Shown: positions 17,623 to 26,602, counted from the stretch's first letter. The stretch: 39,470 bases of DNA from Verrucomicrobiales bacterium (GCA_027489875.1 JAIXZE010000436.1:1-39470), one strand, 5' to 3'. Program-made: numbers and translations. Notes: generated by a model from the letters alone, not told the origin.

Positions 17623-17799
17623 ATGCAGCAGATCGACTGGCGTCTCACCGGGATGCTGGTGCTTGCCATCGTCGCGGGGATTGCGCTGATCGCATTGGCG
17701 TGGCAGGCCGCAAAGCTGGTCTTCAAGCTGCTTCTCACACTTCTGATCTTGGTCCTGATCGGTACCGGGATTTGGTACTTTGTCCGAAACTTGGCCTGA
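17623..17799 (+). CDS. Small membrane protein of 58 residues
   Basis: An ATG 18 nt after the DAHP synthase stop opens a 58-codon frame ending in TGA. The product begins MQQIDWRLTG and has two closely spaced hydrophobic stretches (about residues 11-28 and 34-52) ending 'GTGIWYFVRNLA', so it is an integral membrane protein or a long hairpin. The frame fits exactly between the DAHP synthase and the DHDPS-family gene (22 nt to the next ATG), and its high Leu/Ile/Val content is coherent, which supports a real gene. No family is recognised. Confidence 0.6.
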   Translation: MQQIDWRLTGMLVLAIVAGIALIALAWQAAKLVFKLLLTLLILVLIGTGIWYFVRNLA

Positions 17800-17821
17800 T
17801 CGACGCCGTTTGAATCCAACC

Positions 17822-18766
17822 ATGACTCCTCCCAACATCCAGAATCGGCGCAAGATCGAGGGAATATCCGCGGTCCTCCTGCCTTTCGGACATGACCTGA
17901 AGCCCGACCTGACTTCCTATGCAGGTCTCGTGGAGCGCACGTGGAAGGCGGGACTGACCCCGGCCGTGAACATGGATACCGGGTATACGAATCTGCTGAC
18001 GCCCGGGGAACGCGCGGAAATCCTCGGACTCGTCGGCAGCCTTGCCCGGGGCCGGCGCTTCGTCGCGGGAGCCTTCATCGAAGGATTGGATGGCGATCCC
18101 GCCCGGCTGTACCGCAGGGAGTGCGGAGCGATTGCCTGCGCCGGCGGCATTCCAATCCTCTTCCCCTGTTCCGCGATACAGCCGATGTCGGAAGCCGCCC
18201 TGGTCAACGTCTTTCGCGCCGTCGCGGAGGAATGCGATGAGTTCCTCGGGTTTGAACTCGGGCAGATGTTTGTGCCGTTTGGCCGCATCTGGGAACTCGA
18301 GACCTTCCGGCGCCTGCTGGAGATTCCCCAATTGAAGGGAGCAAAGCACTCTTCGCTTTCCCGTGATCTGGAATGGGAGCGGTTGATGGTACGCGACCGG
18401 AGTCGCCCCGATTTCAAGATCTATACCGGTAACGACCTTGCGATCGATATGGTGATGTGGGGCAGCGACTATCTTCTGGGGCTGTCGGCCTTTCATGTGG
18501 AAGCCTTCGCCGCGCGCGACCGGATGTGGGAAGCGGGTGATTCCAGATTCCACGAATTGAACGACTGGCTCCAATACCTCGGAATGCTCACCTTTCGGCC
18601 GTCCGTGCCCGCCTACAAACACAGTTGCGCCCAGTTCCTGCATCTCCGGGGCCTGATCCCCACCTCCGAACCTCACCCCCACAATCCTCGACGCCCGGAC
18701 TCCGACCTGCCTCTGCTCGAAAGCATCGCCCACCGGCTTGAATCCCTGGTGGCGGCTGCGAACTGA
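17822..18766 (+). CDS. Dihydrodipicolinate synthase family protein (TIM-barrel aldolase)
   Basis: This protein of about 314 residues has the DapA/NAL fold pattern. It begins 'KIEGISAVLLPF', the first strand of the family, and has 'LKGAKHSSLSRD' where the Schiff-base Lys of the family occurs, so class I aldolase or lyase chemistry is plausible. Other motifs differ from DapA: the usual TTGE pocket is replaced by 'MDTGYTNLLTPGER', and the YYNxP segment with the catalytic Tyr reads 'ILFPCSAIQPM'. It is therefore unlikely to be the lysine-pathway enzyme; a sugar-acid or other keto-acid lyase is more likely. The ATG at 17822 is chosen because it directly precedes the first strand. Confidence 0.82.
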   Translation: MTPPNIQNRRKIEGISAVLLPFGHDLKPDLTSYAGLVERTWKAGLTPAVNMDTGYTNLLTPGERAEILGLVGSLARGRRFVAGAFIEGLDGDPARLYRRECGAIACAGGIPILFPCSAIQPMSEAALVNVFRAVAEECDEFLGFELGQMFVPFGRIWELETFRRLLEIPQLKGAKHSSLSRDLEWERLMVRDRSRPDFKIYTGNDLAIDMVMWGSDYLLGLSAFHVEAFAARDRMWEAGDSRFHELNDWLQYLGMLTFRPSVPAYKHSCAQFLHLRGLIPTSEPHPHNPRRPDSDLPLLESIAHRLESLVAAAN

Positions 18767-18800
18767 GTCGGAGAAACGCAACTTCCCGTCAACGCCATCC

Positions 18801-19475
18801 ATGGATCGTCAGGTTTACGGTGGGGTCAATCGAGCGGTTGCGGAATCCGTCCCCGCATTCACCGGATCCATCCTGGACCTGGGGTGCGGCGATGGCTCGT
18901 TTGGCGTCTGGTTGAAATCCAAGGGGGTTCGTTCCGTGACGGGCGTCACCATCCACGGCCCGGAGGCCTCCCTCGCCCGTCGCTGCCTCGACCGGGTCAT
19001 CGAAGCCGATCTCGATCACTGGCAACCCGATCCGGACAACGGTTACGACGGGATCGTTGCCAGTCATGTTCTCGAGCACCTGGCCGATCCTTGGAACCTC
19101 CTGAGGAAGCTCCGCCGGGCTGCCAAACCCGGCGCTTGGCTTGTCGTTGCGCTCCCCAATGTCCTCTTCTGGCGACAGCGACTGGCCCTCTTGCGGGGAC
19201 AGTTCCGCTATACGGATGGAGGAATCATGGATTCCACCCACCTTCGGTTCTTTGACTGGACAACCGCAGGTGCGCTGCTGAAGGACACCGGCTGGGCGGT
19301 GGTGGCTCAAACCGCCGACGGCGGATTTCCGGGCAGCCGGTGGACCGGCCCACTCCGCGGAGGGATCGATCGCCTCGCCTGCAAGGCTTGTCCCGGGTTG
19401 TTCGGTTTCCAGTTTGTTTTCAAGGCGCGGCTTTGCGCAGAGTTGCCCGGCGTGTCTGACAGCGTTATCCCATGA
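18801..19475 (+). CDS. Class I SAM-dependent methyltransferase
   Basis: This 224-residue protein has the SAM-binding motif I 'ILDLGCGDGSFG' (about residues 24-35), an acidic end of strand 2 and 'VASHVLEHLADPW' (motif post-I/IV, about 88-100), as in the Methyltransf_11/23 group. These proteins often modify sugars in surface-glycan clusters. The ATG at 18801 starts 34 nt after the preceding stop. Its own stop overlaps the epimerase start (ATGA at 19472), and the next genes encode an epimerase and a GT2, so a role in glycan or glycolipid decoration is likely. The methyl acceptor is unknown. Confidence 0.87.
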   Translation: MDRQVYGGVNRAVAESVPAFTGSILDLGCGDGSFGVWLKSKGVRSVTGVTIHGPEASLARRCLDRVIEADLDHWQPDPDNGYDGIVASHVLEHLADPWNLLRKLRRAAKPGAWLVVALPNVLFWRQRLALLRGQFRYTDGGIMDSTHLRFFDWTTAGALLKDTGWAVVAQTADGGFPGSRWTGPLRGGIDRLACKACPGLFGFQFVFKARLCAELPGVSDSVIP

Positions 19476-20470
19476 GTTCACCACGAGCCCTCATCACCGG
19501 AGCAGCAGGCTTCATCGGTTCCCATGTTGCCGATGCATGCTCAGCTCTGGGCATGGAGGTTGTCGGCCTCGATAATCTCTCCGGTGGGTTCCGAAGAAAC
19601 CTTGCAGCCACGATACCGGTCTGCATCGGGGACATCCGGGATCCGTCGTTCCTGGAAAGCGTCTGGAGCGACCATGGCCCGTTCGATTACGTCTACCACT
19701 TTGCAGCCTATGCCGCCGAAGGTCTGTCCCATCACCTGCGCTGCTTCAATTACGAGACGAATCTGGTCGGCTCCGCTCGCCTGATCAACGCCTCGATCCA
19801 TCACCGGGTCCGTCATTTTGTCTTCGCCAGTTCCATCGCCGTCTATGGGGCCGGCCAACTGCCGCTCACCGAGGAAACGACACCCCATCCAGAAGACCCC
19901 TATGGTGTGGCAAAGTACGCCGTCGAGCTGGATCTGGCGTCCGCCGCCACGGTTTTTGGACTCCGCCACACCATCTTCAGGCCGCACAATGTCTATGGCG
20001 AACGCCAGCACATTGGCGATCGCTACCGCAATGTCGTCGGAATCTTCCTGAATCAATGCCTCCGTGGCGAACCCATGAGCATCCTTGGGGACGGCATGCA
20101 AACCCGTTCGTTCACGTACATCGGTGACATCGCCGCTTCCATCGCCCGGGCCCCACTGGTGGAAGGAGCCGTCAACCAGACCTTCAACATCGGGACGGAT
20201 CAGCCAACACGCATCCTCGACCTCGCAAACCGGATTGCCCATGCGGTCGGAATCGAACCCAGAATCCGTCACTTTCCGGCACGCCCCGAAGTCATCCACG
20301 CGGTTGCTGAGCACTCCAAGTTCCACCGGGTCTTCGGCGTCGCCGAGAGCACCCCGCTGGCGACTGGGATCGATCGCATGGCTCGGTGGGCTCGCGAACT
20401 GGGGCCCTGCGATCCTTCACACTTTGGGAAACTGGAACTCGCCCAGAACCTCCCCCTGATCTGGAAGTAG
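19472..20470 (+). CDS. NAD-dependent epimerase/dehydratase (GalE-like, extended SDR)
   Basis: This 332-residue extended short-chain dehydrogenase acts on nucleotide sugars. It has the GxxGxxG cofactor loop 'ITGAAGFIGSHV' (residues 8-19), 'LDNLSGG' at the end of the second strand, the catalytic Ser region 'FASSIAVYG' and the YxxxK pair 'YGVAKYAVE' (about 147 and 151). 'FRPHNVYGERQ' is the usual substrate-binding segment of UDP-sugar 4-epimerases. The exact sugar is unknown. Start codon overlaps the methyltransferase stop; the next gene starts 6 nt later. Confidence 0.9.
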   Translation: MSSPRALITGAAGFIGSHVADACSALGMEVVGLDNLSGGFRRNLAATIPVCIGDIRDPSFLESVWSDHGPFDYVYHFAAYAAEGLSHHLRCFNYETNLVGSARLINASIHHRVRHFVFASSIAVYGAGQLPLTEETTPHPEDPYGVAKYAVELDLASAATVFGLRHTIFRPHNVYGERQHIGDRYRNVVGIFLNQCLRGEPMSILGDGMQTRSFTYIGDIAASIARAPLVEGAVNQTFNIGTDQPTRILDLANRIAHAVGIEPRIRHFPARPEVIHAVAEHSKFHRVFGVAESTPLATGIDRMARWARELGPCDPSHFGKLELAQNLPLIWK

Positions 20471-20476
20471 TCTGGA

Positions 20477-21457
20477 ATGATCTCCGTCATTGTCTCCAAC
20501 TTCAACGGCCTGCGTTTCCTCCCACGGCTGCTCGAATCACTCCGGGGACAACAGGACGTCGAGACCGAGATCATTATCGTCGATCGCCAAAGCACCGACG
20601 GATCCATCCCGTATCTTCAGGCTCAAACGGACATCGTGCTCCGCACGGAACCCCCTGAGACCGGACTGGTGACCGGATACGCGGCAGGTGCGGCCGCGGC
20701 AAAAGGCAAGCTGCTGTTCTTCTGCAACGAGGACATGTGGTTCGATCCGGGATGCCTGCGGAACCTTGCCGCGAGGATCGATCTCACCAACCATATCGGG
20801 GCCGTCGACGGCTGGCATTGGACCTACGATGGCAAGGAGTGGCTCCATGGTGCCACACGCTTCAAGAAGTCGGTCTGGCACCTCAATTCGCCCTATCCCT
20901 TCCGCGCAGCAGACTTCGCCGTTGACCTTCCAGCTGGCTCCGAAACCCCGTTTCCATGCGCTGGAGCCTTCCTGATCCATCGGGAGATGTACGATGCGAT
21001 CGGAGGATGGGACACGTCCTTCTTCCTGGATCACGAGGATGTGGATCTCTTTCTCAGGGCATGGCAGAGAGGTTGGCGCTGTGTCATGGCCCCGGATGCG
21101 CGGATCTACCACGCAGTCAACGCCTCCAACGGCCACATCCTGTCGACAACGGGACGCCCGGCCGGCCGCCGTCGATACGTCGGCCAACGGGCAAATCTGG
21201 TCATCGTTGCCGTCAAGTACTTCCGCTGGTCCTCCATCCTGGCCGCCTGCCTCCAGTGGCCGTTGGGTGCCGTGAACAATCTCCGTGCCGGTCACTGGGA
21301 TTCGCTGAAGGAAGACCATGCGATACCAGCCGACGTCCTGCGTCGACTTTCGAATGCCTGGGCGTTCCGGCAAGCAAACGCCCCGTATAACACCCGCCGA
21401 CCAGGCGAAGGCTTCTTTACCGATCCCCGCTTCGCCTTGGCTCCTTCCGATCCTTGA
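20477..21457 (+). CDS. Glycosyltransferase family 2 protein
   Basis: This 326-residue GT-A glycosyltransferase starts 'MISVIVSNFNGLRFLPRLLESL', the first strand of family 2, followed by 'EIIIVDRQSTDGS'. The metal-binding acidic motif is 'FCNEDMWFDPGCL', and the catalytic region includes 'FLDHEDVDLFLRAWQRGW', matching the ED motif of rhamnosyltransferase-like members. It has no obvious membrane helices, so it is a soluble or peripheral enzyme. It is the last gene of the methyltransferase-epimerase-GT2 cluster and probably uses the sugar made by the epimerase. Confidence 0.9.
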   Translation: MISVIVSNFNGLRFLPRLLESLRGQQDVETEIIIVDRQSTDGSIPYLQAQTDIVLRTEPPETGLVTGYAAGAAAAKGKLLFFCNEDMWFDPGCLRNLAARIDLTNHIGAVDGWHWTYDGKEWLHGATRFKKSVWHLNSPYPFRAADFAVDLPAGSETPFPCAGAFLIHREMYDAIGGWDTSFFLDHEDVDLFLRAWQRGWRCVMAPDARIYHAVNASNGHILSTTGRPAGRRRYVGQRANLVIVAVKYFRWSSILAACLQWPLGAVNNLRAGHWDSLKEDHAIPADVLRRLSNAWAFRQANAPYNTRRPGEGFFTDPRFALAPSDP

Positions 21458-21516
21458 ACCGGACAGGGCCAAAACCCTCGGCCATCTGCACCACCCCTGG
21501 CTCCTCCGGCCAGTCG

Positions 21517-22911
21517 TCAGTCTTCCGCCCTTTCACCCGCATCTGCCATTTTCACAATCCGCGGCTCGAACTTCCCCACGATGTCCACGAGTTCCCGCTG
21601 GGCAGCCATGACCTGCTCGATGTCCTTGTAAACGCCGGGAACCTCATCGATTCCAGCGGATATCAGGTGGACGCCGCGTTCCCGGAGAAGCCGCCGCACC
21701 TTGGTCCATTCAAAGGAGGCCTGTGCCTGCTTTCGGCTCATGATCCGACCAGCACCGTGGGAGGCCGACGCCAAAGCCTCCGCACACCCACGACCTCGGA
21801 CCAGATATCCGGGTGTGGCCATCGAACCAGGGATGATCCCCAGCACGCCGGCACCGGCAGGGGTCGCCCCCTTTCGATGGACGACCACATCCTGGTCGAT
21901 GGCACCGATGCGATGTCGCTCCTTCCACGCGAAGTTGTGGTGGTTTTCAACATCCAGCAGCACTTCCGAGCCAAGGTGTGAGGCAATGTGCCGATGGATC
22001 AACTCATGGTTCGCCGCCGCATAGCGGCCCATCAGTTCCATCGCCCCCCAGTATTCGATTCCATCTGCCTCGGTCAGGTCCAACCACGCCAGGTGCAGGT
22101 GTTCCTTGGGCAATTCGCGATGCTGCGCCATGGCCAAGTCGCTGTAATGCTCACAGACCGCAGCACCACAACCACGGCTCCCGCTATGGCTCAGCAACGC
22201 GACATATTCCCCCGGCGGAAGCCCGTTCAATGGTTCCGGAAGCGAGAAGATCCCGAACTCCACGAAATGATTCCCGGACCCACTCGTGCCCAACTGTGCC
22301 CAGGCCCGATCGCGGTTCGCCAGCGTCACCGGGCTCACCGCCCAGTCAGCATCCATGACCCCGTGTTGCCGCCGATCGCTGAATGAAGCCCCGATTCCAA
22401 AGCGGGTTTCCTCCTCGATTGCGCGTACGAGGCGTTCCCGTTTCCGCTCGATGTCCCGTACCGGCAGGTCCAGCACCGTCAGCTTCATGCGGCAAGCGAT
22501 GTCGACACCGACCGCATACGGAATCACCGTTCCCCGAGTTGCCAACACCCCACCAATCGGAAGCCCATACCCCAGATGCGCATCCGGCATCAGGGCACCC
22601 GCCACAGAGATCGGCAGCTGGCAGGCACGCGCCATCTGGTTCACCGCCTCCGGCTCCAGACCCTCACCCCATTGGCGCCAGGAAGCCGCCGCTGGGATGA
22701 CCTTGCGCTCCGTCCGGAGAAGGGCCTGAGCGAAGCCCCCGCGAAGCGGATCCTTCACGAACCGCGCAGGATCCGCCATCACCGCGCGCACCTCTGCCTC
22801 GAGCAACGATTTCTCCAAGCCCTTCAGGATGTACCTCGAAATGAAATCAACCCCTCGTCGCATGGTGTCACCCGGCGGTACGCCAAGCCGGATCAAGTCC
22901 TGCGTGTTCAC
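21517..22911 (-). CDS. rtcB: RtcB family RNA ligase
   Basis: RtcB joins RNA 2',3'-cyclic phosphate or 3'-phosphate ends to 5'-hydroxyl ends using GTP and Mn2+. This 464-residue protein shows the family's metal and guanylylation motifs: 'MPDAHLGYGLPIGGV', 'VGVDIACRMKL' (the conserved Asp and Cys ligands), 'SGNHFVEFG', 'HSGSRGCG', 'GSMATPGYLVRG' and 'ASHGAGRIMSRKQA', the last holding the guanylylated His region. It is longer than E. coli RtcB (408), with an N-terminal extension of about 50 residues. Start is a GTG. In bacteria it acts in RNA repair. No rtcA or archease is adjacent. Confidence 0.92.
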   Translation of the reverse strand: MNTQDLIRLGVPPGDTMRRGVDFISRYILKGLEKSLLEAEVRAVMADPARFVKDPLRGGFAQALLRTERKVIPAAASWRQWGEGLEPEAVNQMARACQLPISVAGALMPDAHLGYGLPIGGVLATRGTVIPYAVGVDIACRMKLTVLDLPVRDIERKRERLVRAIEEETRFGIGASFSDRRQHGVMDADWAVSPVTLANRDRAWAQLGTSGSGNHFVEFGIFSLPEPLNGLPPGEYVALLSHSGSRGCGAAVCEHYSDLAMAQHRELPKEHLHLAWLDLTEADGIEYWGAMELMGRYAAANHELIHRHIASHLGSEVLLDVENHHNFAWKERHRIGAIDQDVVVHRKGATPAGAGVLGIIPGSMATPGYLVRGRGCAEALASASHGAGRIMSRKQAQASFEWTKVRRLLRERGVHLISAGIDEVPGVYKDIEQVMAAQRELVDIVGKFEPRIVKMADAGERAED

Positions 22912-23082
22912 TGCCCCGAGGTATCAATTGCGAGGATCGGATGCATTAACGGAGTTGCCGAACATTGGTCTACGGACGTAAATCTACACCCTGATCCCGG
23001 TGAAAGTGGCCACCAGACTGAGCATGTAGCCATGCTGGAATGTTGGCAGCGACGTATCGCCCGGATTGATCCAACTGCCCTC

Positions 23083-24384
23083 ATGAATGCGCGCAGGCCA
23101 CTCTTCCCCGGGTTCCCGCGGGCACTCGCGGCATCCGCTCTTCTTGGCTTTGGTGCTCACTCGCTATGGAAGGGCTTGATGGGAACAACACCCACCCTCT
23201 GGGAGGGGACGCTTCACCTGGCGATTGCCCCGATGGCGATGCTCTTCGCGGTCGCGCTTTGGTTTTGTGTCGGGGCTGCACGGATCCCCGCCTGCGCCGC
23301 CGCCGCGCTGCTTGCCGCTGATGCGGTCTGGCACGCCGCCACCCAACCCGGAGTCCGATGGCAATGGCTGCCAGCGGTGGTCCTTGCCTTGATCATCTGG
23401 GACATCTGGCAACTCTTCTCACCCTCACGATTGTCAGCCGAGCGATCCAGGTTCCAAGCCCCCGATCGCCCCCTGATATCCCTTGTTCTACTCCTCCGGC
23501 GTCCCAGGCATCTTGATGCCTCCACCCTCGCGCGCTATTGCGAAACGGCATGGGGAGGACGATTCGAGGTGGTGGCCGAGCCACAATCCGACGCCGCAGC
23601 ACCTGCTTCGGCGGAACCTCCCAAGGATGGCACCGGACAGTTCGTCACTGGCAAGCCTCCCCTGCTCATCGCGGCAGCAGCCCGCCGCCTCCATCTGGTG
23701 CATTGTTCGGACCGCCCCTACTTTGAAGATCCAACGGCAATCTCCGACAAGGCAGGGGAAGCGCGGTTGCGAAAGGTGCTCGAGGAGAACCGCGGCTGGC
23801 TCGCCGTGGATCTGGTCCAACGGGAGGAAGAAAACGTCCTTCCGGAGGCACATTACCCAAGACTCGCCCGTCTGGTCGCCGAGCTCGCAGGACCTGACTG
23901 TCAGGCGATTTACCAGCCCAGCGAATGCCGCTTCAACCATTGGGATGACGCGCTCGAAGCCAAACTCAGGCAGGGTGACGTGAAGGGTGTCTTCACCGAT
24001 CTGGTGGTCCCCCCTGTCGTGGAGGTCGGCGAGGAAGATCCACGGATGGTGGAAGCATCGAGTCAGGCCAGGGCTCGCTGGAACGAATTCGTCGAGGCCT
24101 TCACCTCTGGCAACGCCCAACACTGCGCCGTGAAGGCTCCGGTGACGGTTGGCTCCAGAACCGAGTTCATCTGGATCACTGTCGAATCGATCGAGGAAAG
24201 TCTCATCACCGGTCGGCTCGGAAACGAGCCCATCGATCTGGGAGACCTCAAACTGGATTCAAGAGTCACGGTGGATACCGCCGTTGTCGCCGATTGGGTC
24301 TTCTTCCAGGATGAACAGCCGACGGGACTTTTCAGCCTGAAGGCCTTGAGCGAGATCCAACAGGAGCGCCAGAGCAAAAACTGA
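23083..24384 (+). CDS. Membrane protein with C-terminal DUF2314 domain
   Basis: This protein of about 433 residues has four hydrophobic segments in the first 120 residues (e.g. 'LWEGTLHLAIAPMAMLF', 'LPAVVLALIIWDIW'), then a cytoplasmic or periplasmic region of about 300 residues. The last 90 residues resemble DUF2314: 'HCAVKAPVTVGSRTEFIWITV', 'GRLGNEPIDLGDLKLDSRV', 'VVADWVFFQDEQPTGLFS', a pattern seen in E. coli YegJ-type proteins. The middle ('SLVLLLRRPRHLDASTLARY') may be a second small domain. Function is unknown. I chose the ATG at 23083; an in-frame ATG at 23032 is an alternative. Confidence 0.72.
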   Translation: MNARRPLFPGFPRALAASALLGFGAHSLWKGLMGTTPTLWEGTLHLAIAPMAMLFAVALWFCVGAARIPACAAAALLAADAVWHAATQPGVRWQWLPAVVLALIIWDIWQLFSPSRLSAERSRFQAPDRPLISLVLLLRRPRHLDASTLARYCETAWGGRFEVVAEPQSDAAAPASAEPPKDGTGQFVTGKPPLLIAAAARRLHLVHCSDRPYFEDPTAISDKAGEARLRKVLEENRGWLAVDLVQREEENVLPEAHYPRLARLVAELAGPDCQAIYQPSECRFNHWDDALEAKLRQGDVKGVFTDLVVPPVVEVGEEDPRMVEASSQARARWNEFVEAFTSGNAQHCAVKAPVTVGSRTEFIWITVESIEESLITGRLGNEPIDLGDLKLDSRVTVDTAVVADWVFFQDEQPTGLFSLKALSEIQQERQSKN

Positions 24385-24394
24385 TCCGCCCCAC

Positions 24395-25144
24395 ATGCCG
24401 CCGACACAGCTTCGACTTCTGCCTGCGCCCCAGCCGCTGGTCGAGCGCCTGGGGGTTGAGTGGTTCCGAAGTGTGCCCGATCAACCCGGAGTTTACCGGT
24501 TCTTCGACGAGAACGGCACACTCCTCTACGTTGGCAAGGCTCGCTCCCTTCGGCAGCGACTCTCTTCGTACCGACGCACCCAGGGCCAAAACCATCGGAT
24601 CACCCGCCTTATCCACGCCACCCAGCGTATCGAATGGCAGGCCATGGCGGACGAGTCGTCGGCTTTATTGTTCGAAGCCGAATCCATCCTGCGCGACCAA
24701 CCCCGATTCAACCGTGCTGGACGCTGGCGACCGCCACCCTTATGGGCCCGATGCTCAAGCCACACGGACCACATCCAGATTCAGTGGATCAGCGAATCCG
24801 CCGAGGGCTCGTCTGGCCCGTTTCCCTCTGCCCGCCGGGGGGACGTCCATCGCGTGGGTGCACTGCTCTGGTTGATTGCCCATCCGGAGGCCACCGTTTC
24901 CGAACTCCCTCACTCGTTATCCAACCCCCGTTCCAATGAATCCATTGTCCCGCTGCCGTTCGGCCCCGGCTGGCCGGAAATGTTCGAGGATTGGCTCGTC
25001 TGCCAGAAGCCTGCACTCCTTTGGGAAATCGCGTTTTCCCTTGATCCCCGGATGCTCGGATTCAATGCAGCGTTCATCCGAGATGCCTGGGAAAGGGTGG
25101 CGTTCCGGACCTTGAAGGGGTTCGAGTCCCTGGCCACCGGCTGA
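24395..25144 (+). CDS. GIY-YIG nuclease-like protein
   Basis: The first 100 residues match a GIY-YIG domain of the UvrC N-terminal type: 'VPDQPGVYRFFDENGTLLYVGKARSLRQRLSSY', with GVY and YVG in the GIY and YIG positions, and the catalytic Arg in 'LRQRL'. A Glu typical of the catalytic site is in 'FEAESILRDQPRFN'. The remaining 150 residues have no recognised domain and there is no UvrC Cho/UvrB-binding part, so this is a short, UvrC/Cho-related nuclease. It starts 11 nt after the DUF2314 protein's stop. Confidence 0.8.
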   Translation: MPPTQLRLLPAPQPLVERLGVEWFRSVPDQPGVYRFFDENGTLLYVGKARSLRQRLSSYRRTQGQNHRITRLIHATQRIEWQAMADESSALLFEAESILRDQPRFNRAGRWRPPPLWARCSSHTDHIQIQWISESAEGSSGPFPSARRGDVHRVGALLWLIAHPEATVSELPHSLSNPRSNESIVPLPFGPGWPEMFEDWLVCQKPALLWEIAFSLDPRMLGFNAAFIRDAWERVAFRTLKGFESLATG

Positions 25145-25159
25145 AGCAAACAACAGAAC

Positions 25160-25201
25160 CGCTCCGGCGCGCCCCCCAGACCCCTGGACTGCGCCGGAGC
25201 G
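25160..25201. repeat. Inverted repeat after the GIY-YIG gene
   Basis: A perfect 11-bp GC-rich inverted repeat (CGCTCCGGCGC at 25160-25170, GCGCCGGAGCG at 25191-25201) has a 20-nt loop and starts 16 nt after the GIY-YIG stop. It has no T-run, so it is not a typical intrinsic terminator, but it may stabilise or end the upstream transcript. Confidence 0.6.
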
Positions 25202-25693
25202 ATACAGATCGCTGGGCTTGCCTTGCCTTTCGATCCCCTGTCGAAAGCCCCTGCACCCCGTGTTCCCTCGGCAACCCCTCTCAAACGACCCGTTTACCAA
25301 GCCCCGTCGAAAGCACCCTTCGAATCCCCAGGCTTTCCCCTGTTGCGCCGCTCTCCCTTTGGTCCTCCCTGGTTCCCTGAACCTCCCCTGGAGCAGCGCT
25401 CTTGGCTCGCATCGTCTGACAACAACCGTGATCGCAGGCGGGATGCCAACTCGGAAATGAGGCAATATCCATCACAAGAAGCTCTGCAAAAGCATTTTAC
25501 AAAAGATCCAAACTCCACCTCCGCAGCCCATCTCTCGTCCTGCATGGCCTGCATTCCTGCGAATGCAGCGAGCATCGTGCAGGTGCAACATCCTTGCCGC
25601 CTCACCCTCCTGACTGGCGGTCTGGACAAGAAACCACTAAAGTTCGGCAACGACTCGGAAGCGATTCCGGTCCTGACGAATACTTTCCTGCCA
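25202..25693. other. Intergenic region before the pseudopilin gene
   Basis: About 490 nt without a convincing gene. The pseudopilin frame stays open across most of it, but the encoded sequence is Pro/Ser-rich, lacks family features and would give an unusually long leader before the pseudopilin cleavage site. A TACTTT hexamer (25681-25686) lies 7 nt before the GTG chosen as start, compatible with a promoter giving a leaderless or very short leader. A short TGCATTC/GAATGCA dyad lies near 25550-25567. Confidence 0.45.
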
Positions 25694-26542
25694 GTGCGCG
25701 CCGTTGCGAAATCTCCTCGGTCTCGATCCCCCCAGGATCGATCGGGCTTCACCCTGATCGAACTGCTGGTGGTGATTGCCATCCTGACGATCCTTGCCGG
25801 GCTACTGCTTCCGGCCCTCGCCAAGGCAAAATACAAAGCGGCACAAGCCACAGAGATCTCGTCCGCACGCCAGCTCATGCTCGCCTGGCAGATGTACGCC
25901 TCGGACAACAATGACTCCGTCCTGCCCGGGTACCGCCACGGTCTGGAAGCGAGGGACCTTCAGGGGCGCCAGGTTCCCCATCCGATCAACGCACGGTATC
26001 CGTGGAGAATTGCCCCCTACCTGGGAAAGAACTTCGGCGTGATGTATGCGAATGAGAACCGAAGGCTCCTCGAGCAATTCCAGCGTATGGAGGACCCCAT
26101 GCTCGGCATCTATGCCGCCTCGGTCTTTCCCTCGTTGGGGATCAACTCTGTCTTCGTCGGGGGTGACGATGTCGAACTGCCTCCGACAGCCGCAGCCACG
26201 GCCAAGTTCGGCCCGTTTTGCGTGCTCAAGCAAACCGAGGTCCTGCGCACCAGCGGCCTGATGGTCTTCACCTCCGCCCGCGGCCCGTTCGAGGGAAAGA
26301 TCGTCAACGGCTTCTACAACGTGAAGCCCCCCTTCCTCGCTGCCCGGCGGTGGGCCGTCGAATGGAATCCTGCCGACGGCCCTGAGGCCTGGGGTTACGT
26401 GCACCCGCGGTACGGCAACCGCGCGGTTTCCGCGTTCGTGGACGGCCATGCGGAGTCCCTGAACCGCCCGGCGCTTCAGGACATGCAGCATTGGGCCAAC
26501 CCAGCTACGTCGCCGGATTGGACCCTTCGTGCGCTTCATTAA
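25694..26542 (+). CDS. Pseudopilin with type IV/II N-terminal methylation domain
   Basis: This protein carries a prepilin cleavage/methylation segment: a basic leader, then G|FTLIELLVVIAILTILAG with the Glu at position 5 of the mature protein, and 'LLPALAKAKYKA' as the coiled-coil start. The C-terminal part includes 'WGYVHPRYGNR' and 'VSAFVDGHAESLN', typical of the large Verrucomicrobiota/Planctomycetota pseudopilin group that supplies many genomes with type II-like secretion substrates. The GTG at 25694 gives an 18-residue leader, the right size; ATG codons further upstream would give leaders of about 70-100 residues. Length from this start is about 282 residues. Confidence 0.85.
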   Translation: MRAVAKSPRSRSPQDRSGFTLIELLVVIAILTILAGLLLPALAKAKYKAAQATEISSARQLMLAWQMYASDNNDSVLPGYRHGLEARDLQGRQVPHPINARYPWRIAPYLGKNFGVMYANENRRLLEQFQRMEDPMLGIYAASVFPSLGINSVFVGGDDVELPPTAAATAKFGPFCVLKQTEVLRTSGLMVFTSARGPFEGKIVNGFYNVKPPFLAARRWAVEWNPADGPEAWGYVHPRYGNRAVSAFVDGHAESLNRPALQDMQHWANPATSPDWTLRALH

Positions 26543-26602
26543 GGCCCCTCAGCTTTCACAAAGTTCGCCGGTAACCATTGGCGCTGTGCCGCTGTAGAAG
26601 AG

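Noticed and set aside
17822..18766. Assignment as dapA (lysine biosynthesis)
   Set aside because: The catalytic Tyr motif and the TTGE pocket are missing, so only the family level is supported.
22912..23082. Divergent gap between rtcB and the DUF2314 gene
   Set aside because: Looked for an RtcR-type enhancer site or sigma54 promoter (GG-N10-GC); none is convincing, so no regulatory claim is made.
25223..25693. Extension of the pseudopilin gene upstream to the first ATG
   Set aside because: Would give a leader of more than 100 residues before the prepilin cleavage site; the GTG at 25694 gives a normal 18-residue leader.
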